Below are positions 16,256 to 25,510 of a stretch of DNA of 39,228 nucleotides, piece after piece. The translations under genes were made by a program, and so were the position numbers. The first letter of the stretch is position 1; each line of letters begins with the position of its first letter. Source of the DNA: a virus; IMG/VR virus record IMGVR_UViG_3300033145_000452, positions 1-39,228 of that record; one strand, given 5' to 3'. The notes beneath the pieces are model-generated. The model searched no databases. It was given only the letters and a program-made list of their open reading frames with translations, and was not told the DNA's origin.

Positions 16256-16797
16256 TGTTAATGGAAGATGGTAGAGGATCTGGTAGAAAGGCAGAAGTTG
16301 ATAAGCACTATAGGTTAACTACCTATTGTACTGTAGTAAATGAGGTTTCTCACCAATCTGAGCAGCACGGAGCTGCCTACACGTGGACTCATGATTATAA
16401 CTATGATGCAGCAGATACTATTTTATGGCTTCGTAATGATTCAACTACTCAGAATCTTTTAATAGATAAAATAGTTATGGCCAGTAATGTAGCAACACAG
16501 GTGACTATTCATAGTCCTACTGGAACAACTGCGGCCGGCACTGAGATAATAGGTGTTAATCTTAACCGTCAGAGTGGCAATGTAGCACTTGCAACAGCGA
16601 AAGGAGATGAGACAGGAAATACTCAGGCGAATGTAATAGTTGAAGCACTTGTACCAGCTAATATTCCTGCTATAATGCCAGTCGAAGGAGCTATAATTCT
16701 TGGTTATTTTGATGAAATAGCAGTTGATTTTGTAACTGTAGGAACTATGGGAACTGTAACTTTTAGAGGCTATTATAAGGATAAAAATTCAGGATGA
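16255..16797 (+). CDS. Beta-rich virion protein
   Basis: A 180-residue protein with a strong ribosome-binding site GAAGGAG at 16,241-16,247. The first 45 residues are polar. The rest alternates short strands and Gly/Thr turns (IVMASNVATQVTIHSPTG, VDFVTVGTMGTVTFRGYY). The pattern suggests a small sandwich fold. It ends with ATGA overlap to the next gene. The neighbouring 153-residue protein has a similar strand pattern, so the two may be related by descent. Confidence 0.57.
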   Translation: MLMEDGRGSGRKAEVDKHYRLTTYCTVVNEVSHQSEQHGAAYTWTHDYNYDAADTILWLRNDSTTQNLLIDKIVMASNVATQVTIHSPTGTTAAGTEIIGVNLNRQSGNVALATAKGDETGNTQANVIVEALVPANIPAIMPVEGAIILGYFDEIAVDFVTVGTMGTVTFRGYYKDKNSG

Positions 16798-17255
16798 TTA
16801 AAACTAAGCTAACGTCTGGCGAAGACGGTAAAGAACTTCTTTCACTCAAAGGATGGGATGGAAGACCAATTCTTGCGACTACTACATACGGGGCTGTAAA
16901 TGGTAGTTTCAAGGCTGCTACTCGATCTGCTGCAGGAACTACTACTGTAGTAGATGCACATGGAAATGATGCTATTGTGCTTACTGATATGATTCTGACA
17001 ACAGATAAAGTTAATGGAGCGACTGCAACTGTTCAGATAACAGACGGAGTCAATACTATAGTACTAATAGCTGCTGATCTTACTGATGCCCCTTGTAATA
17101 TAGCTATTCCCTTTCAAGGTCATTGGCAAGGATGGCAGGCAGCTTATATAGATCTTGTTACAGTTGGAGTAGTTACTGCCACTTTGGCGCTTGGTTATTT
17201 TAGAATTCCTTGGAATAAAGCACTTACTTTTGGTACTTGGGATGCTTTGAGGTAA
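16794..17255 (+). CDS. Beta-rich virion protein, similar in plan to preceding gene
   Basis: A 153-residue protein with a strand-rich layout (TTTVVDAHGNDAIVLTDMIL at about 49-68, then ATVQITDGVNTIVLIAADL) ending in LALGYFRIPWNKALTFG. Like the upstream gene, it has a TVGVVTATLALGYF segment that matches its TVGTMGTVTFRGYY in position. This supports a duplication, but only at the level of pattern. It is probably a tail or fibre accessory. The gene ends three bases before the next start. Confidence 0.56.
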   Translation: MIKTKLTSGEDGKELLSLKGWDGRPILATTTYGAVNGSFKAATRSAAGTTTVVDAHGNDAIVLTDMILTTDKVNGATATVQITDGVNTIVLIAADLTDAPCNIAIPFQGHWQGWQAAYIDLVTVGVVTATLALGYFRIPWNKALTFGTWDALR

Positions 17256-17258
17256 ACT

Positions 17259-18425
17259 ATGGCTATAAATGTAACAGCTGATCCTATTGTCTTAACCTTA
17301 GATTTCAGGGCTATTAGAACTCAATGGCCAGGAGTTCCTAGAAATGTCGGCTACGATCAGGAGCTTTCTGTAGACCCCATTATAATAACTATAACTCCTG
17401 TAGGCACTTGGCTTAACGTATCTGTTGCAGCAGATCCTATAACCATCACTCTAGGAGTCATAGGTACTGTTCCAGGAGCTACTGGCAGCATGACAGTTTC
17501 GGCCAGTGCCATAGTTATCACTATAGGTTTCTCTGATATTGATATTGTTCTTGAGAATCTACGTAAGAATTTTGTTCAGTGGTCTGATATAGGCCATCTT
17601 GATTTTACAATAGGTAGAGATAATGTAGCTGGAGAAAGACCTCTTGATTGGGCAGGATGGATATATAAGACAAAGAAACTCAACGACAAAGTCGTGGCTT
17701 ATGGAGAAAATGGTGTTTCTATTCTCACACCCTCTGATAGATTCTATGGTCTTAAGACTGTTCATAGATTAGGTCTGCTCAGTCAGCATGCTATGACAGG
17801 TACCGATGATGCTCATTATTTTATAGATAAGATTGGCCAGCTGTGGCAGTTCAAAGAATCTTTAGAACTTCTTGACTATTCTGAGTTTCTGTCTCTTATG
17901 ACTAACCCTGTTATGTCTTATGATACTGAGAATAATCTTGTTTATATCTGTGATGGAACTTATGGATATATCTATTCTCCAAAAGACAAGAGTCTTGGAA
18001 AAGGTCCTGCAAATGTAACTGGAATAGGAGTTAAAGATGGGACTATATACATAGCTTCGCCAGGAGCAGTGGCTACTCCGGCATTTGAGGTATGTACAGA
18101 TATCTATGATATGGGAACTAGAAAATTCAAGACTGTCCGATCTATAGAAGTTGGAACAGATCTTGTTAATCTGATGGAGGCTACTATTGACTATAGGGTC
18201 AGTAATAAAGTGGCCTTTTCAACTTTGGACTGGACTCCTGTTACTTTAGAAGGAGTTGCCCATATCTATTGTTATGGTCTTGAGTTCAGATTTAGACTGA
18301 GGGTTCAGACTTATGAATACTTTGAACTTGACTATCTTAAAATAAATGGACTTATTCACAATTATTCTTATACTGAACACATGCTGCGTTCGGTAAACGA
18401 ACAGAGGTTAGGATATGGTAGTTAA
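17259..18425 (+). CDS. Putative tail nozzle/propeller protein with N-terminal strand repeats
   Basis: A 388-residue protein. The N-terminal 100 residues hold four copies of a short strand motif: VTADPIVLTLDF, LSVDPIIITITP, VAADPITITLGV and VSASAIVITIGF. The remaining 280 residues look like beta-propeller blades (KVVAYGENGVSIL, FIDKIGQLWQF, LVYICDGTYGYIYS, VKDGTIYIASPG) and end in a strand-rich C-terminus. This resembles the C-terminal part of podovirus nozzle proteins. Dyad copy 6 lies in the last codons. The blade motifs are visible; the nozzle role is inferred. Confidence 0.6.
   Translation: MAINVTADPIVLTLDFRAIRTQWPGVPRNVGYDQELSVDPIIITITPVGTWLNVSVAADPITITLGVIGTVPGATGSMTVSASAIVITIGFSDIDIVLENLRKNFVQWSDIGHLDFTIGRDNVAGERPLDWAGWIYKTKKLNDKVVAYGENGVSILTPSDRFYGLKTVHRLGLLSQHAMTGTDDAHYFIDKIGQLWQFKESLELLDYSEFLSLMTNPVMSYDTENNLVYICDGTYGYIYSPKDKSLGKGPANVTGIGVKDGTIYIASPGAVATPAFEVCTDIYDMGTRKFKTVRSIEVGTDLVNLMEATIDYRVSNKVAFSTLDWTPVTLEGVAHIYCYGLEFRFRLRVQTYEYFELDYLKINGLIHNYSYTEHMLRSVNEQRLGYGS
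18384..18406. promoter_or_regulatory. 23-bp dyad element, copy 6
   Basis: Half-sites CTGCGTTC and GAACAGAG around GGTAAAC. It lies inside the last codons of the preceding gene and ends 8 nt before the ATG at 18,415. GTTCG-GTAAA-CGAAC could pair over five base pairs. The final AGAGG is the ribosome-binding site of the next gene. Confidence 0.75.
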
Positions 18426-18852
18426 ACTTTTATCTGATCAAATACCTGTTTTTTGGGATACTATTAAATTCTGTGTATCTATGGCAGATGAAGTAGAGGA
18501 GAAGAATCTACAGTCATACTTTACTGATTTACTTTATAAACTTATGAGTGAGAAAGCTCAGTGTTTTGTAAGACTTAGTGAAGATAGAGTTCTTTTAAGT
18601 ATGCTGATTACAAAAGTAGATTATGATAAGTCTATAAATAAAAGAATCCTTCATATACAATGCCTATATTCTTTTAGTAAGTTTTCTGATTCTGATTGGC
18701 GTGATGATTTTAAAATAATTAGAAATTTTGCTAAAAGTCTAGATTGCTCAGTTATTACGTTTGACACTAGAAATAAAAGAATTATGGATTTAGGAGATCT
18801 TATAGGTTTTAGAGAAACACATAGATCCTTTGCATTAGAACTGGAGGTATAA
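18415..18852 (+). CDS. GNAT-fold virion-associated protein
   Basis: A 145-residue protein with the plan of GNAT-like proteins found next to tail and ejection genes in many podophages. It has an N-terminal helix pair, a strand with QCFVRLSEDRVLLSMLI, a turn, then ILHIQCLYSFSKFSDSDWRD, a helix DDFKIIRNFAKSLDCSVITF, and a C-terminal strand region with IGFRETHRSFALE. The canonical acetyl-CoA loop is not clearly visible, so activity is uncertain. It overlaps the upstream gene by 11 bp and probably is an assembly or ejection-linked factor. Confidence 0.6.
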   Translation: MVVKLLSDQIPVFWDTIKFCVSMADEVEEKNLQSYFTDLLYKLMSEKAQCFVRLSEDRVLLSMLITKVDYDKSINKRILHIQCLYSFSKFSDSDWRDDFKIIRNFAKSLDCSVITFDTRNKRIMDLGDLIGFRETHRSFALELEV

Positions 18853-18853
18853 A

Positions 18854-19708
18854 ATGGGTGGTGGCGGTGGTAGTAGTAGTGAAAAGACAGAGGTAAGATA
18901 TGCCCCTTATTTAGAGAATAATCATGGAGACTTTATTGATACCATGAGACTCTATAGAGAAGCTATAATAGATGAATCTCCTTTTTCTGGTTATGTAGAT
19001 ATTGAAATTGATGATGCTTTTTTTGGTGCTGGTTATGTAATTAGTAGCTTTCCATCACTTTATGATATGTATGGAAAGTTCATGGCAGGGCTAGATATAG
19101 ATGCTTTATATAATCAGCTTTTTGAAGATACTGTAAATTCTACTGAAGTAAGTAATCTTGTAGCTGCGGAAGCTGCCTTCTTAGAAGATGATATAGATGC
19201 CAATACTCTTCCCCGTTTTCAGACAGGAATGAGAGATATAAATTCTGTTATAGCTAGTTCTTTTGTTATAGGCAAGACGCTGATAGAGGAAACAAGACTT
19301 AAGGCAGTAGCTAAGTTTAGCGCAGAACTGAAATACAAACTGATTCCAGTTGTCAGTGATAGATGGAAGACGCATCTTGAATGGAACAGAGGTATGATAT
19401 CTACTTATGCTGAAATGATGAAACTTTATTATGCTGCTAAGATTGATGTTGATGATGCTAATTATAGTTTTGCAGCTAAAAATCGTCTATGGCCTTTTAC
19501 AGTTATGGAGTATGAAAGAGCTGCTATTGGAGCGCTCAATGGCGCTGCTGCAGCATCTTCTGGAGGGGTAGCTGGTGCTTCTCAGTCATCTAAGGCTATT
19601 GGTGGAGCATTAGCTGGGGCTGCTGCAGGTGCAATGATGACTCCTACAAATCCTCTTATGGGAGGTCTTATCGGCGGAGCATTAGGACTTGGTGCATCTT
19701 TTTTATAA
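18854..19708 (+). CDS. Internal virion protein with Gly/Ala-rich membrane-like tail
   Basis: A 284-residue protein that starts with a Gly/Ser run (MGGGGGSSSEKTE). The central 180 residues are helical and charged. The C-terminal 60 residues are rich in Ala and Gly with small-residue zippers (AIGGALAGAAAGAMM, LMGGLIGGALGLGASFL), which look suited to insertion in a membrane. This layout is common in podovirus ejection proteins that extend the tail through the cell envelope. It is followed by three more genes of the same cluster. The ribosome-binding site is GGAGGT. Confidence 0.66.
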   Translation: MGGGGGSSSEKTEVRYAPYLENNHGDFIDTMRLYREAIIDESPFSGYVDIEIDDAFFGAGYVISSFPSLYDMYGKFMAGLDIDALYNQLFEDTVNSTEVSNLVAAEAAFLEDDIDANTLPRFQTGMRDINSVIASSFVIGKTLIEETRLKAVAKFSAELKYKLIPVVSDRWKTHLEWNRGMISTYAEMMKLYYAAKIDVDDANYSFAAKNRLWPFTVMEYERAAIGALNGAAAASSGGVAGASQSSKAIGGALAGAAAGAMMTPTNPLMGGLIGGALGLGASFL

Positions 19709-19732
19709 ATCTAATTAATAGGAGAAACTCAA

Positions 19733-20185
19733 ATGTCTGAGACAAATATAGGTCTTGATATGTTAGGAGCACAAAGTACAAATGTAGGTGGAGGTACATC
19801 AACAGGTTTTCTTGATCAGCTAACTCAGAATCCTGAGCTTCTAGCCATCGCTATGGATATGATTGGAAGTAAGATGGCCCCAGAGAGTCCTTTTGCTGGA
19901 GTAGGTTCTATGATTGGTAAGAGCAGTCTTGCAGCAAAGGCCGAGGAGAAAAGCCAGGCTAGGTCTGAAGATATGTTTAAGAATCTTATCCAGGCCATTA
20001 CTGGAAAGGATGAGGCAGGGCCTACGACTCTTACTGTTGCCAGAGATCCAGCTGGGACTGGAGGCTTTCAGTATAATGTTAAAGGCTTTGAAGAAGCTGA
20101 GAAGAAGCTTGAGGAAGCTATCAGTCCTGCTGTGAGAACTGCTGATGAATTTATGAAAGATTTTGGTGGAACAGGAGGTTTATAA
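19733..20185 (+). CDS. Putative internal virion protein
   Basis: A 150-residue protein with Gly/Thr-rich N-terminal 30 residues and a helical middle (EKSQARSEDMFKNLIQAITG at about 63-82) and C-terminus with EEAEKKLEEAISPAV. No catalytic motif. The gene lies between two ejection-cluster genes and overlaps the next as TAATG, which supports a joint role in DNA ejection. No family is recognised. Confidence 0.58.
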   Translation: MSETNIGLDMLGAQSTNVGGGTSTGFLDQLTQNPELLAIAMDMIGSKMAPESPFAGVGSMIGKSSLAAKAEEKSQARSEDMFKNLIQAITGKDEAGPTTLTVARDPAGTGGFQYNVKGFEEAEKKLEEAISPAVRTADEFMKDFGGTGGL

Positions 20186-21105
20186 TGCCTTTATCTGATT
20201 TAGTAGGACTATCACCGGAAGAGATCAGAGGTATATCAGCCAGGAGAACTGCTGTAGAAAGTGGTATGCGCAGTAACGCTGGACTGTTTTTAGATCTGCT
20301 TGGAACTAAGAGTAAGATGGCTCTTGATGAGACTAAGCGTCAGCAGATTCTAAATCCTCCTATGGTCAAGATGAAGATAGGAGAACAGCTCTATGAGATT
20401 CCAAGAGAAGCTCAGGCAGAAGGAGCAAGAGCTAAAGCCTATGTCGATAATTTGTTCAAGACTCAGAAGATCAGTGAGGCTGAGCATGCTGAGTGGATGA
20501 AGCCTGTACCTGTTACAAGCATAGATGAGAAGGGCATTGAGACTCAGTATATGGTTACTCAAGGCATGCTTCAGACTATGGCTCAGGGCATGAAGAGTCG
20601 AGCCGAAACACGAGACATAGAGCTTGGTCAGATGAGGGAGACAGCAGGTCTTGAAGCTCTTGGTGATCAGACAGTAGGAGACATAGAACAGATTCCTCTT
20701 AGAACTCTGGCCGCTACTATTCCTTCAGCTATTCCAGGTCTTGTTTCCAGGCCTCCGGTGACAGAAGGTCTCAAACCTGAAGAGCATCGGAAACTGGTTA
20801 AGGATCAGGAAACAACTGCCTTTAATCTGATCAAGAAGGAAGCTCAGCCTACTGAGGCAGAGATAGATGCTTATAATGAAAGATCAAGAAAGCTTGGTTA
20901 TTCTTCTATGATCTTCCATCATAAGAAAGTTGTGGACTGGGGAAGAGATATTGATGAAGCTGTTGAGGTTAAGCTGCCTTCACATGGAGGAGTTCAGATA
21001 ACTCCTGAAATGATTTATGAGAAGGCTAAGAAAGATGCAGTGCCTGTTTCTGATATTCTTAAGAACATCCATGAAGCCCAACTTGCAATAAAGGAAGCTA
21101 AATGA
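20185..21105 (+). CDS. Putative ejection-cluster protein
   Basis: A 306-residue, largely helical, charged protein. Notable stretches are a Met-rich early helix (GLFLDLLGTKSKMALDETKR), a linker with Pro-rich VSRPPVTEGLKPEEHRK (about 192-208), and a C-terminal helical end DILKNIHEAQLAIKEAK. It contains no signal peptide, membrane segment or recognised domain. It overlaps both neighbours by 1-4 bp. By position it is one of the proteins packed in the head and injected with the DNA. Confidence 0.58.
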   Translation: MPLSDLVGLSPEEIRGISARRTAVESGMRSNAGLFLDLLGTKSKMALDETKRQQILNPPMVKMKIGEQLYEIPREAQAEGARAKAYVDNLFKTQKISEAEHAEWMKPVPVTSIDEKGIETQYMVTQGMLQTMAQGMKSRAETRDIELGQMRETAGLEALGDQTVGDIEQIPLRTLAATIPSAIPGLVSRPPVTEGLKPEEHRKLVKDQETTAFNLIKKEAQPTEAEIDAYNERSRKLGYSSMIFHHKKVVDWGRDIDEAVEVKLPSHGGVQITPEMIYEKAKKDAVPVSDILKNIHEAQLAIKEAK

Positions 21106-24100
21106 ACGGACAGCCAGATATTATAGAAGGTTGGTTACAGCAGCATCAGGCAGGAAGAGTTGAGCCAGTTGCTCCAGTTGCTCCGATAGCTGGAGTTGAT
21201 CCTATTGAAGGTTTCATTCAGTCTGCTCCTGAGATTCCAGAAACTGATTATCTTGAGACTGCTGCTGGAGTTGCAGAGCTAACTGGACATCTTGCTTATG
21301 GAGCTGCTGCCTGGATGCCTTCTGTCTTAGCAGGCATGGGACAGATTGGAGTACAGAAAGTTGCTAATGCTGTTAAGCTAAGGGCTGCTACTGATCCAGC
21401 TCTGAGTCCAGAGGTTAGACAGAGAGCTCAAGAGAGTGTCAAGACTCCTGAACAGATCAGAGAAATGGTCGGTGAGAGTGAGATGCTGATAGCAGGTCTT
21501 GCTCCTGAGCCTAGAACCGAGCTTGCAAGAGAAGGTCTAGAGAAAGTCGGAGAGTTCTTTGATAAGCTTTTTACCTGGACTCATACAGCTGAGCAGCATT
21601 ATGCAGAGCAGGGTTACCCGAACTTTGGTTATGCTGTAAGCAAAATGGGTGAGCTGTTGTTCTTTAAGGCCCTTCATGGAATAGGAAGTAAGGTCAGGAC
21701 AAAAGGAACAGATGCTGTCAAGGGTTGGAGAGGCCGGAGGCTTAATAAGGAAGCTGAGCTTGATGTTCAGAAAGCATTTGATGAGATAGGGATTAGTAAG
21801 AAGGTTCTTGAAAATCCTCTGGAAGCTGAGAATCAGAAGACAATAGAGAAGGTCTTTCGTAGAGAGATTAATCAAGAGAAGATTGACGAACTGTTTCCAT
21901 CAGAAGCTGAAGCTCCAATTAGAGAGGCAGTGAGACAAGATCTAGCGGTGTTAGAGGCTAAAGAGATTGTTGAGAGGCCTAAGGTTAAAGAGGCTGAGCC
22001 TGTTAAAGAAGATCTTAAAGTAACTCCTGAAGAAACCAAGGCTTTATTAAGAGGTCAGGAGAAGGTTGAAGAGATTAAAGAACCTTCTCTCGAGCCTGTC
22101 CAATTTATAGGCATGCAAAAAGCTGCTGGAGAAACTTTTCCAATAGTTGAGGCCACAACTGGTAAGATGAAAGGCGGTCAGATAGACTTTGATCCTGCAA
22201 AACATAAGATCATAAACATAGCTGAATATGAAAAGGCTACTGCTGAACCCACCTCCGTTCAAAAACCGAATATAGCTGAACAATTCGGAGAACAGGTAGC
22301 AGGAGAAGTTGCCGATGGTCTTAAGATAGCTGAGGACATGGGAGTGTTTGCTACAGTTCGTGAGATGCTCGAAGGAAAGAAGAAAGCCGGAGAGATTCTA
22401 AAAGAAGTAAAAAAAGGAGAATATTATAAAGAAGATCTTAAAGACTTCGGTTACAGTGAGAAAGATATAAGAAGCTCTGTTAGAGCAATCAAAGTTAGTG
22501 AGTTCGGAGATACAAAAGCAGCCAGAGATTTCCAAAGAAGGATTGGAAAAGAAACTGCTGAAATAAAAAAGATAAAAGAAAAAGAACCAGAAGCTGGCTT
22601 TGAACGAGTCGATCCTGAGACTGGGAGAGCTCCAGGTGTCGAAGCTGATCTGACACCTTACGGAAAGCCAAGGACACTCGACGATATATCTGCACAGGTA
22701 CTGGTAGAGCAGTTGCCTCTGAGAGTTAGCGAAGGTGGAGACATTATTAAAAGCGGAGCCTTAGCACGTCATTTTGCAAAGAGTGAAGGACTTGAGGGAA
22801 CAGTCACGAAAGTTCCTGACGGCGAAGGATGGTATGTTAAGAAGACTAAGGAGGCGAGAAAGGCTGAACTTGAGAATCAGAAAGCTCTGTATGATGAGAT
22901 TCTTAATGAAGCTAAGATGCCTGAAGAGATAGAATTAGAAGGCGGTTCAAGTCTGTTTGATACAGTACTGAAAACTCTTACTGATGAGAAGGGTGCTATT
23001 ACTATAGGGCCTAAGGAAGTTAAGACAGTTAAAGATCTTATTGAAAGTGGTAAGTTCACAAGAGATGAGGTTATAAAAGGCTTGAAGACCAGAGGGCTTT
23101 CTGACAAAGAGATTTCTAAACTAGTTCCAGAGCAGAAGAAACTCAGGGCTGAAACTCCTGAAGAATCTAAGTGGCTGAAGAAGGGACAAGATCCTACAGA
23201 AAAACTTCCAGGCAGAGTGATCAAGAAATATAAGGATAAAGAACCTCGGAGAGCTCCTGGCGTAACTCGTGAAGATGCTCATATAGTTTCTACAACTTCC
23301 GATCTTCCTAGCTCACGTGGAGCAGGATTGTCGAGAGCTCCTATTGGTGAGAAAGTTCGGCTGTTTGCTACTTCTGAAGGTCTGTTTACTCAGATAGGTA
23401 AGTCATTGAGAGAGATCTTTTATAGAAGAATCATCAAAGCCCAGAAGAAAAGTTCTGATTATTCCATAGAGCTGATCAAAGAATCTAACAAACTTAAGAA
23501 AACCTTCAGGTTGGGTTCTCGTGAACTTCATTCTGAAAGAATTGCTATTTATGAGATCGCTCAGCAAAAGGATGGAATTTCTAGACTACGTAATCAAGGG
23601 ATAACAAAGATTCCTAAGCTGACAGCTAAGGAGAAAATCGTCTATGATAAGTTTCAGGAACTTTATAAGAGGCTTTATGTTGAAGTTAACAGGGCCAGAA
23701 AGGCTGTTGGTCAGGAGACCTTTCCACCAGTAGAGAACTATTCCATGTGGGCTCATGATATGACTAAGCTCTCAGACATGGAAAGGATATCTGTATTTGA
23801 TAAGCTGGAGAAGGTTCAGGCAGGTCTGGATAGGATTAGAAGTATTCCTAGTCAGATTGATAAGCTTGGTAGGGCTCCAGGTCTTGGCGGACATGAGAAG
23901 TTCAGAGGAGGTCCTGATACTCCAGGTTACCTTGTCCTTGATACATTTGAGAATTTTAATACATATGCTAAGCTAGCAGCTAGGTCAATTCATGAAGGCG
24001 AACCAATAGCTTACGCCCATGAGCTTCTTAGAAAGAACTTTGGACTTTCTGATAATGCTCCTCATACATATAAGTTTCTGTCTGACTGGCTTGACTATCA

Positions 24101-25256
24101 GAAAGGCCACGAGCCTATAATGTTTATTGAGAATCCTAAGGCCAGAAGAGTTATGAGGACTCTCAGCAGCAATGTTGCAACTGCTTATTTGACTTATGCA
24201 TTTAGGGCTACTATAGTTCAGCTTGCATCTTTTAATCTAAGCTATGCAAAGCTTGGAGAGTTTTATATAGCCACTGGTATGACTAAGTTTCTAGATCCTC
24301 GTCAGCTGAAGAGAGCTGCCAGGGAGTCTAATGTTCTTACAACTAGATCTCCTGAGGAGATTCTTATAGAGTCTCAGAGAATGCATCCACTTTTCTCAGT
24401 CCTTCCTGATAAATATAAGACTACTAGAAAGATAAAAGATATTTTCTCAGGGGCTAAAACAAAGGCTACTCAGAAAGCATGGAAGAAGACAAAACAGAAA
24501 GGTTTCTCAGGGCTATTTCTATCTGATGCAATTATTTCCTATATGACTTGGTTAGGCGCTGAGGCAAAGGGAAGAAATGTCTACAAAAAGCTTCCAAAGG
24601 CCGAACAGCGAAAGATGTCAATGAAAGAATTCTCTCAGAACTATGCTGATGATATAGTTGTTCAGTGCCAGGGCTCAGCTGCCAGAGCTGCTAGAGCTCC
24701 GATACAGAGAACAGCTGAGGGTAAGTTTATTACTACACTGGGAACTTTTACTATTGCTAACTTTGACTTCATCACTAGACATCTGATGGGAATTAAGAAT
24801 CCAGATATAACTAAGCCTCAGGCACTGGCTAATGCTATGAGATTTGTTATAGCTTCTACTATTATCAGTTCTATCTTTGACGATGGAGTAGGTCTGCAGT
24901 CTCCTATTCCAACTCCGGTCAGAGCTTTTCAAGAATCATTAGAACAAGATGATAAGCTGAGCTCGGCTGTACAAGCAGCTGCCACGGAACTCTTAGAGTT
25001 CATTCCAGTCTATGGCGGGAAGTATAAGTTTGACAGTGAGCTCTTAGGCCCTGTCACACAGCAGCTGGTTAAGCTTGGAAAGGGAGATTATTCTTCTCTT
25101 GGACGTTTAGGTGGACTGCCAGGCTTTCAGCAGCTCTGGAAAGCTTATCGTGCTGAGAAGCGAGGCGGAACTGCAACTGATATGGTGTTAGGAAGATACC
25201 TTGAGCTCCCGAAAGAGGCTTCGAGAGCTCGTGCAGGTAGGGGTAGGAAAGATTAA
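21102..25256 (+). CDS. Large ejection-type protein with polyvalent-protein-like C-terminus
   Basis: A 1384-residue protein, the largest here. The first 75 residues are Pro/Ala-rich. A hydrophobic helical segment (about 50-90: TAAGVAELTGHLAYGAAAWM) follows. Long charged helices run to about residue 700. Residues about 750-1384 are helical with SFNLSYAKLGEFYIATGMTK and DDIVVQCQGSAARAARAPIQ, a pattern I know from large polyvalent phage proteins (LPD38-like). No lysozyme motif was identified. The dyad copy 7 sits within it. It probably forms the trans-envelope conduit. The start overlaps the preceding stop as ATGA. Confidence 0.66.
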   Translation: MNGQPDIIEGWLQQHQAGRVEPVAPVAPIAGVDPIEGFIQSAPEIPETDYLETAAGVAELTGHLAYGAAAWMPSVLAGMGQIGVQKVANAVKLRAATDPALSPEVRQRAQESVKTPEQIREMVGESEMLIAGLAPEPRTELAREGLEKVGEFFDKLFTWTHTAEQHYAEQGYPNFGYAVSKMGELLFFKALHGIGSKVRTKGTDAVKGWRGRRLNKEAELDVQKAFDEIGISKKVLENPLEAENQKTIEKVFRREINQEKIDELFPSEAEAPIREAVRQDLAVLEAKEIVERPKVKEAEPVKEDLKVTPEETKALLRGQEKVEEIKEPSLEPVQFIGMQKAAGETFPIVEATTGKMKGGQIDFDPAKHKIINIAEYEKATAEPTSVQKPNIAEQFGEQVAGEVADGLKIAEDMGVFATVREMLEGKKKAGEILKEVKKGEYYKEDLKDFGYSEKDIRSSVRAIKVSEFGDTKAARDFQRRIGKETAEIKKIKEKEPEAGFERVDPETGRAPGVEADLTPYGKPRTLDDISAQVLVEQLPLRVSEGGDIIKSGALARHFAKSEGLEGTVTKVPDGEGWYVKKTKEARKAELENQKALYDEILNEAKMPEEIELEGGSSLFDTVLKTLTDEKGAITIGPKEVKTVKDLIESGKFTRDEVIKGLKTRGLSDKEISKLVPEQKKLRAETPEESKWLKKGQDPTEKLPGRVIKKYKDKEPRRAPGVTREDAHIVSTTSDLPSSRGAGLSRAPIGEKVRLFATSEGLFTQIGKSLREIFYRRIIKAQKKSSDYSIELIKESNKLKKTFRLGSRELHSERIAIYEIAQQKDGISRLRNQGITKIPKLTAKEKIVYDKFQELYKRLYVEVNRARKAVGQETFPPVENYSMWAHDMTKLSDMERISVFDKLEKVQAGLDRIRSIPSQIDKLGRAPGLGGHEKFRGGPDTPGYLVLDTFENFNTYAKLAARSIHEGEPIAYAHELLRKNFGLSDNAPHTYKFLSDWLDYQKGHEPIMFIENPKARRVMRTLSSNVATAYLTYAFRATIVQLASFNLSYAKLGEFYIATGMTKFLDPRQLKRAARESNVLTTRSPEEILIESQRMHPLFSVLPDKYKTTRKIKDIFSGAKTKATQKAWKKTKQKGFSGLFLSDAIISYMTWLGAEAKGRNVYKKLPKAEQRKMSMKEFSQNYADDIVVQCQGSAARAARAPIQRTAEGKFITTLGTFTIANFDFITRHLMGIKNPDITKPQALANAMRFVIASTIISSIFDDGVGLQSPIPTPVRAFQESLEQDDKLSSAVQAAATELLEFIPVYGGKYKFDSELLGPVTQQLVKLGKGDYSSLGRLGGLPGFQQLWKAYRAEKRGGTATDMVLGRYLELPKEASRARAGRGRKD
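22253..22275. promoter_or_regulatory. 23-bp dyad element, copy 7 (inside a coding sequence)
   Basis: Half-sites CTCCGTTC and GAATATAG around AAAAACC. It lies in the 1384-residue gene at about codons 384-391, encoding TSVQKPNI. There is no start codon just downstream, so it is not placed like the others, which favours a DNA-level role. Confidence 0.65.
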
Positions 25257-25268
25257 ACTGTCTTCTTA

Positions 25269-25487
25269 TTATTCTCCTCTATACTTTTCCATTAACTTCA
25301 TATTTTCAAGTCTGTCTGAGACTGTTAACCACTTGAGTATTTCTGTCTGAACTTTATAAGAATCTCCGGTGAATAAAATAGTTAGTCTGTCTGTCAAAGA
25401 ATCTATTGTATAGGTAGAGTCTTTAGAGAGACCTAGAAAAACTTCAATCATATATATCATTTCTTCTGTATCAATAGCTCTTTCCAT
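25269..25487 (-). CDS. Small acidic protein, unknown function
   Basis: A 72-residue protein starting MERAIDTEEMIYMIEVFLGL behind AAAGGAG. It is helical and acidic, without cysteines or membrane segments. It is the last gene of the minus-strand block; its stop lies only 12 bp from the stop of the plus-strand ejection gene. No terminator hairpin is visible between them. No family is recognised. Confidence 0.55.
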   Translation of the reverse strand: MERAIDTEEMIYMIEVFLGLSKDSTYTIDSLTDRLTILFTGDSYKVQTEILKWLTVSDRLENMKLMEKYRGE

Positions 25488-25510
25488 CTGTATCTCCTTT
25501 TTTTGAAAGT

